9,372 nt of DNA from Burkholderiales bacterium UBA954 (GTDB taxonomy: Bacteria; Pseudomonadota; Gammaproteobacteria; Burkholderiales; Burkholderiaceae_A). Where the stretch lies: assembly GCA_002293155.1 (NCBI GenBank), contig DBCQ01000052.1, positions 1-9,372 of the forward strand, given 5' to 3'. The position numbers and the translations under genes are program-made. The first letter of the stretch is position 1, and each line of letters opens with the position of its first letter. This document shows positions 7,228 through 9,372 of the stretch, piece by piece. The notes beneath the pieces were generated by a model. It did no database searches, was not told the origin of the DNA, and worked only from the letters and a program-made list of their open reading frames with translations.

Positions 7228-8112
7228 TTATCCATAGACCGCAGGCATTCCAGGTGGACGGGATTTAAATCGTCGATGGGTCCAGAGGTATTGACCCGGT
7301 GACTCGAGAATCCGCTGCTCAATAAACGTGTTCATCTTCGTGACCCCCTCGATCAGGGTCTCCTTCGCATCATCATTAGGATGCTGCCAGCCGGGATAAA
7401 AACGGGCAACATAACCCTGATCCGTAATCCGAGTCACGAGCGGAACTACCACTGCCCCAAGGAGCCGAGACAGACGAACGACACTCGTTACGGTGGCGGC
7501 AGGCTGGCCAAAGAAAGGGGCGAACACCGCATCGCGTACCCCGAAATCCATATCTGGCAGAAAATAAATTGGCAGACCCCGCCGTAAGTGCCCAACAATT
7601 TTCGTAATGCTCTGGTTGCGAGAAAGGATTACCGGGCTATTGAATCGTGTTCTTCCCTGCGTGGTCCATGTATCAAGCACCGCATTAGACTGATGGGAAT
7701 ACATTGACGCGAACTGACGTTCGAGCTGAAAACGAACGCCCCCCGCGTCGAGACCAAGAAAGTGGGGCGCAAGGATGATGATGGGTTTATCTTGGTGGGC
7801 AAGAAAGTTTTCCATTCCCTCAATCAAGACCCGCTCACGCAGACGTTTTGGCGAACCAAACCAGATCTCAAATCGCTCAAGAAAAGCGCGTGCATAGAAA
7901 TAAAAGTGCTCCCTTGCAATCCGGGTGCGCTCCTCTTGCGGCCAATCGGGGAAGCAGAGCGCGAGGTTGGTCATGGCAATTGCCCGCCTGCGGGCTGCAA
8001 ACCGAAATGCCAACCCCCCCACTAATGCAGCGATAGCCCGCAACAACCACCTCGGGCCGAAAGCCAGCAGCCGGCATAGCCAAAGACCAAGCCAGGTGAT
8101 GGCCTCAGTCAT
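7228..8112 (-). CDS. LpxL/HtrB-family lysophospholipid (lipid A) acyltransferase, HX4D type
   Basis: This is a 294-residue inner-membrane acyltransferase of the LpxL/LpxM family, which adds secondary acyl chains to lipid A precursors from acyl-ACP at the cytoplasmic face. One hydrophobic N-terminal helix (about 6-38) is followed by the family region RRAIAMTNLALCFPDWPQEER (42-62) and HFYFYARAFLERFEIWF (69-85). The catalytic motif is HFLGLD (H117, D122). The distal motif PDMDFGVRDAVFAPFFGQPAAT (186-207) is characteristic. I chose ATG at 8112, which has GGAGG 6 bases upstream and overlaps the end of the preceding acyltransferase by 8 bases; an extension back to 8205 adds unrelated residues. Whether it is LpxL or LpxM in function cannot be told from sequence alone. 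Confidence 0.88.
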   Translation of the reverse strand: MTEAITWLGLWLCRLLAFGPRWLLRAIAALVGGLAFRFAARRRAIAMTNLALCFPDWPQEERTRIAREHFYFYARAFLERFEIWFGSPKRLRERVLIEGMENFLAHQDKPIIILAPHFLGLDAGGVRFQLERQFASMYSHQSNAVLDTWTTQGRTRFNSPVILSRNQSITKIVGHLRRGLPIYFLPDMDFGVRDAVFAPFFGQPAATVTSVVRLSRLLGAVVVPLVTRITDQGYVARFYPGWQHPNDDAKETLIEGVTKMNTFIEQRILESPGQYLWTHRRFKSRPPGMPAVYG

Positions 8113-8980
8113 GCGTGGCCTCCGGCAGGACCTGGCCCTTGGGAACCTTATAGCGGTTATAGGCCCAGAGATATTGCTCAGGGGCTCGAGCAATCTGTAG
8201 CTCAAGCCCGCGATTCATTGCCGAGACCACCTCTTCCAGAGGTGTATGAACAAATTCTTGATCAGACCTCCACTGCACAAATTCCAAATGCCAGCCGGCT
8301 TGGGTTCGAATCGCAAGCACCCAGACAATCGGCGCATCCGTCGCCTGAGCGAGCCGGATCGGCAGAGTCATGGTGTAGGCCGGCCGATTAAAAAAATCCG
8401 CCCAGACCCCCTCACCGCCACTGGGCACCTGATCGGGAAGCATGCCGATCACACCGCCGGTGCGTAAGGTCCGCAGCAACTGACGCACGCCAGAGGCATT
8501 TGCGGGCGCAGTCATTAGATTCTTTGTGGGCCTTAGCCTCTCCATAAGCCTGCGAAACTGAGGCTGACGGGCTGGCCGATAGAGGACCGTGATCGGCACA
8601 TGCCTTGCAATTGCGCGGGCGGAGAGCTCGAAGGCGCCAAGATGGGGGGTGAGCAAAACAACTCCCTTGCCTGCCTTGGCCAGATCCTTGAGAAGCTCAA
8701 GGCCTGAGGTTGTCATCTGATCAACCGCGCGCGAATCACACCAGATTTTGGGCAGCTCTGTCGCGATGAGACCTGCATGGCCAATCGCCGCCCGGTAGAG
8801 TGGGCCAACCTTTTGCTTAGGGATTCCCAAGCGCCCGCTGTCGATCGCAATCCGCCAGTTCTCCTTCATGAGACGCCGATAGCGCCCCGAGGCTAGCCAG
8901 ATCAGCCAGCCAAGGCTTAGCCCGAGGCCACGCACCAGCCAGAGAGGCAGGCGCGCAAAGAGTTTGAAGAACACGATCAT
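8105..8980 (-). CDS. LpxL/HtrB-family lysophospholipid (lipid A) acyltransferase, HX4E type
   Basis: This second, clearly different family member has 291 residues. The N-terminal hydrophobic helix is about 8-31, after MIVFFKLFARLP. The catalytic motif is HLGAFE (H113, E118), followed by the family segment VLYRPARQPQFRRLMERLR (132-150) and DQVPSGGEGVWADFFNRPAYT (183-203). The likely role is transfer of an acyl chain onto lipid A or a related lipid at the inner membrane. It is the first gene of the long minus-strand run and is divergent from metK, an arrangement I recall from Burkholderiales. The ATG at 8980 has no strong Shine-Dalgarno, and a weak promoter-like pair (TTGTGA at 9014-9019, AATAAC at 8991-8996, 17-base spacer) would give an almost leaderless message. 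The two enzymes probably act on different acyl positions or substrates; this is inferred. Confidence 0.88.
   Translation of the reverse strand: MIVFFKLFARLPLWLVRGLGLSLGWLIWLASGRYRRLMKENWRIAIDSGRLGIPKQKVGPLYRAAIGHAGLIATELPKIWCDSRAVDQMTTSGLELLKDLAKAGKGVVLLTPHLGAFELSARAIARHVPITVLYRPARQPQFRRLMERLRPTKNLMTAPANASGVRQLLRTLRTGGVIGMLPDQVPSGGEGVWADFFNRPAYTMTLPIRLAQATDAPIVWVLAIRTQAGWHLEFVQWRSDQEFVHTPLEEVVSAMNRGLELQIARAPEQYLWAYNRYKVPKGQVLPEATHD
8119..8123 (-). promoter_or_regulatory. Shine-Dalgarno deciding the second acyltransferase start
   Basis: GGAGG on the minus strand, inside the last codons of the upstream acyltransferase, is 6 bases before ATG 8112. It supports the short form of the downstream enzyme. 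Confidence 0.7.
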
Positions 8981-8984
8981 CTGA

Positions 8985-9013
8985 TTTATAGTTATTCCAA
9001 TCGCCGATTTAAT
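8985..9013 (+). promoter_or_regulatory. Candidate sigma-70 promoter for metK
   Basis: TTTATA (8985-8990; 4 of 6), a 17-base spacer and TTTAAT (9008-9013; 5 of 6) lie on the plus strand in the AT-rich part of the divergent region. Transcription would begin near 9020, giving a metK leader of about 170 bases. It overlaps the region that must also serve the divergent acyltransferase gene. Identified by eye. Confidence 0.35.
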
Positions 9014-9021
9014 TCACAACT

Positions 9022-9165
9022 TGCGGGGCGATGACACAACAGAAGTTTACGTGGTGTCCGACAAATTCCGCTAAAGCGTTTGCCTTGCGCAGATGTCCTG
9101 CTCAAAAGGTGCCAGCCGCTCTAGCCCCCGCAGTCCGTGAAGAGTCCGACGATGCTTATCGTGTC
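9022..9165 (+). other. Possible structured 5' leader of metK
   Basis: The 211-base gap 8981-9191 separates the divergent acyltransferase from metK, and its downstream part can be drawn with RNA helices. TGCGGGG (9022-9028) can pair with CCCCGCA (9126-9132) to close a domain of about 110 bases. Inside it are GACAC (9033-9037) with GTGTC (9054-9058), and GCAG (9089-9092) with CTGC (9098-9101). A separate hairpin, ACGAT-GCTT-ATCGT, lies at 9149-9162, 17 bases before the Shine-Dalgarno. No known SAM or SAH riboswitch core was recognised. A single 7-base pairing in a region this size is expected about once by chance, so the leader is a suggestion only. Confidence 0.25.
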
Positions 9166-9179
9166 GCTTATTCGCTTTT

Positions 9180-9185
9180 AGGAGG
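9180..9185 (+). promoter_or_regulatory. Shine-Dalgarno of metK
   Basis: AGGAGG is a perfect ribosome-binding site, 6 bases before GTG 9192. It settles the GTG start and is the strongest translation signal in the window, fitting a highly expressed gene. Confidence 0.85.
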
Positions 9186-9191
9186 CTTGCC

Positions 9192-9372
9192 GTGTCTAAA
9201 GAATTTCTATTTACGTCCGAATCTGTTTCTGAAGGCCATCCCGATAAGGTGTCGGATCAGATATCCGACGCCATTCTTGATGCGCTCATCACACAGGATC
9301 CGCGCTCCCGCGTGGGCGCCGAGACCCTGTGCAATACCGGCCTAGTTGTTCTCGCCGGTGAAATAACGACCA
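9192..9372 (+). CDS. metK: S-adenosylmethionine synthetase, N-terminal fragment
   Basis: Sixty codons from GTG 9192 run to the right edge; the full enzyme is about 385-395 residues, so only the first sixth is present. The sequence [21 protein letters not shown] is typical: the ATP-binding histidine is in EGHPDK, followed by [20 protein letters not shown] and [13 protein letters not shown]. MetK makes S-adenosylmethionine from methionine and ATP in the cytoplasm, supplying nearly all methyl transfers. It is divergent from the acyltransferase pair and has an excellent Shine-Dalgarno. The longer overlapping frame that begins at 9031 is a shadow. Truncation is caused by the window edge, not by mutation. 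Confidence 0.97.
   Translation, partial: MSKEFLFTSESVSEGHPDKVSDQISDAILDALITQDPRSRVGAETLCNTGLVVLAGEITT

Noticed and set aside
8113..8205. 31-codon N-terminal extension of the second acyltransferase
   Set aside because: The added residues are Arg/Pro-rich, lie within the upstream gene, and the internal ATG 8112 has a proper GGAGG.
9014..9191. SAM-II or SAH riboswitch upstream of metK
   Set aside because: GTGGTG at 9051-9056 and CGCTAAAG at 9069-9076 faintly recall SAM-II pieces, but the pseudoknot pairing could not be drawn, and the SAH core GAGGAGCGCUGC is absent.
9031..9345. Plus-strand open frame of 104 codons overlapping metK
   Set aside because: It runs in another frame through the clear MetK N-terminus, lacks a Shine-Dalgarno, and has basic, proline-rich composition typical of a shadow.

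Overview
The window looks like a chromosomal housekeeping stretch from a betaproteobacterium, probably Burkholderiales. The evidence is the gene content and order: dapF, a DUF484 gene, xerC and a COG0523 GTPase beside a single-cysteine DksA; argB, a pyrimidine-5'-nucleotidase-like HAD protein and slmA in a row; and tandem LpxL-type acyltransferases divergent from metK. Base composition is moderately GC-rich. I see no insertion sequence, phage gene, CRISPR array, tRNA or rRNA. No taxon can be fixed without a database search.

Layout, left to right. Positions 1-2313 hold a minus-strand cluster read argB, then a HAD phosphatase, then slmA, which runs off the left edge. A candidate promoter lies upstream of argB at 2366-2394. 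Positions 2438-3142 hold the only complete plus-strand gene. It encodes a membrane protein that resembles cobalamin synthase CobS but lacks the family's acidic catalytic motifs. It converges on dksA with only 7 bases between the stop codons.

Positions 3150-8980 are a run of seven minus-strand genes. In transcription order they are two lipid A-type acyltransferases, dapF, the DUF484 gene, xerC, a COG0523 metallochaperone-type GTPase and dksA. Several of them overlap or nearly touch, so most of the run is probably co-transcribed; dksA may also have its own promoter. The right end carries metK on the plus strand, cut by the window edge, behind a 5' leader of about 170 bases that may fold.

The genes serve envelope building (lipid A acylation; meso-diaminopimelate for peptidoglycan and lysine), chromosome segregation and division (XerC, SlmA), amino-acid and methyl metabolism (ArgB, MetK) and the stringent response (DksA). 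I find no convincing new defence or mobile system. The items most worth a second look are the CobS-like protein, the DksA lacking zinc cysteines beside a COG0523 GTPase, and the metK leader.
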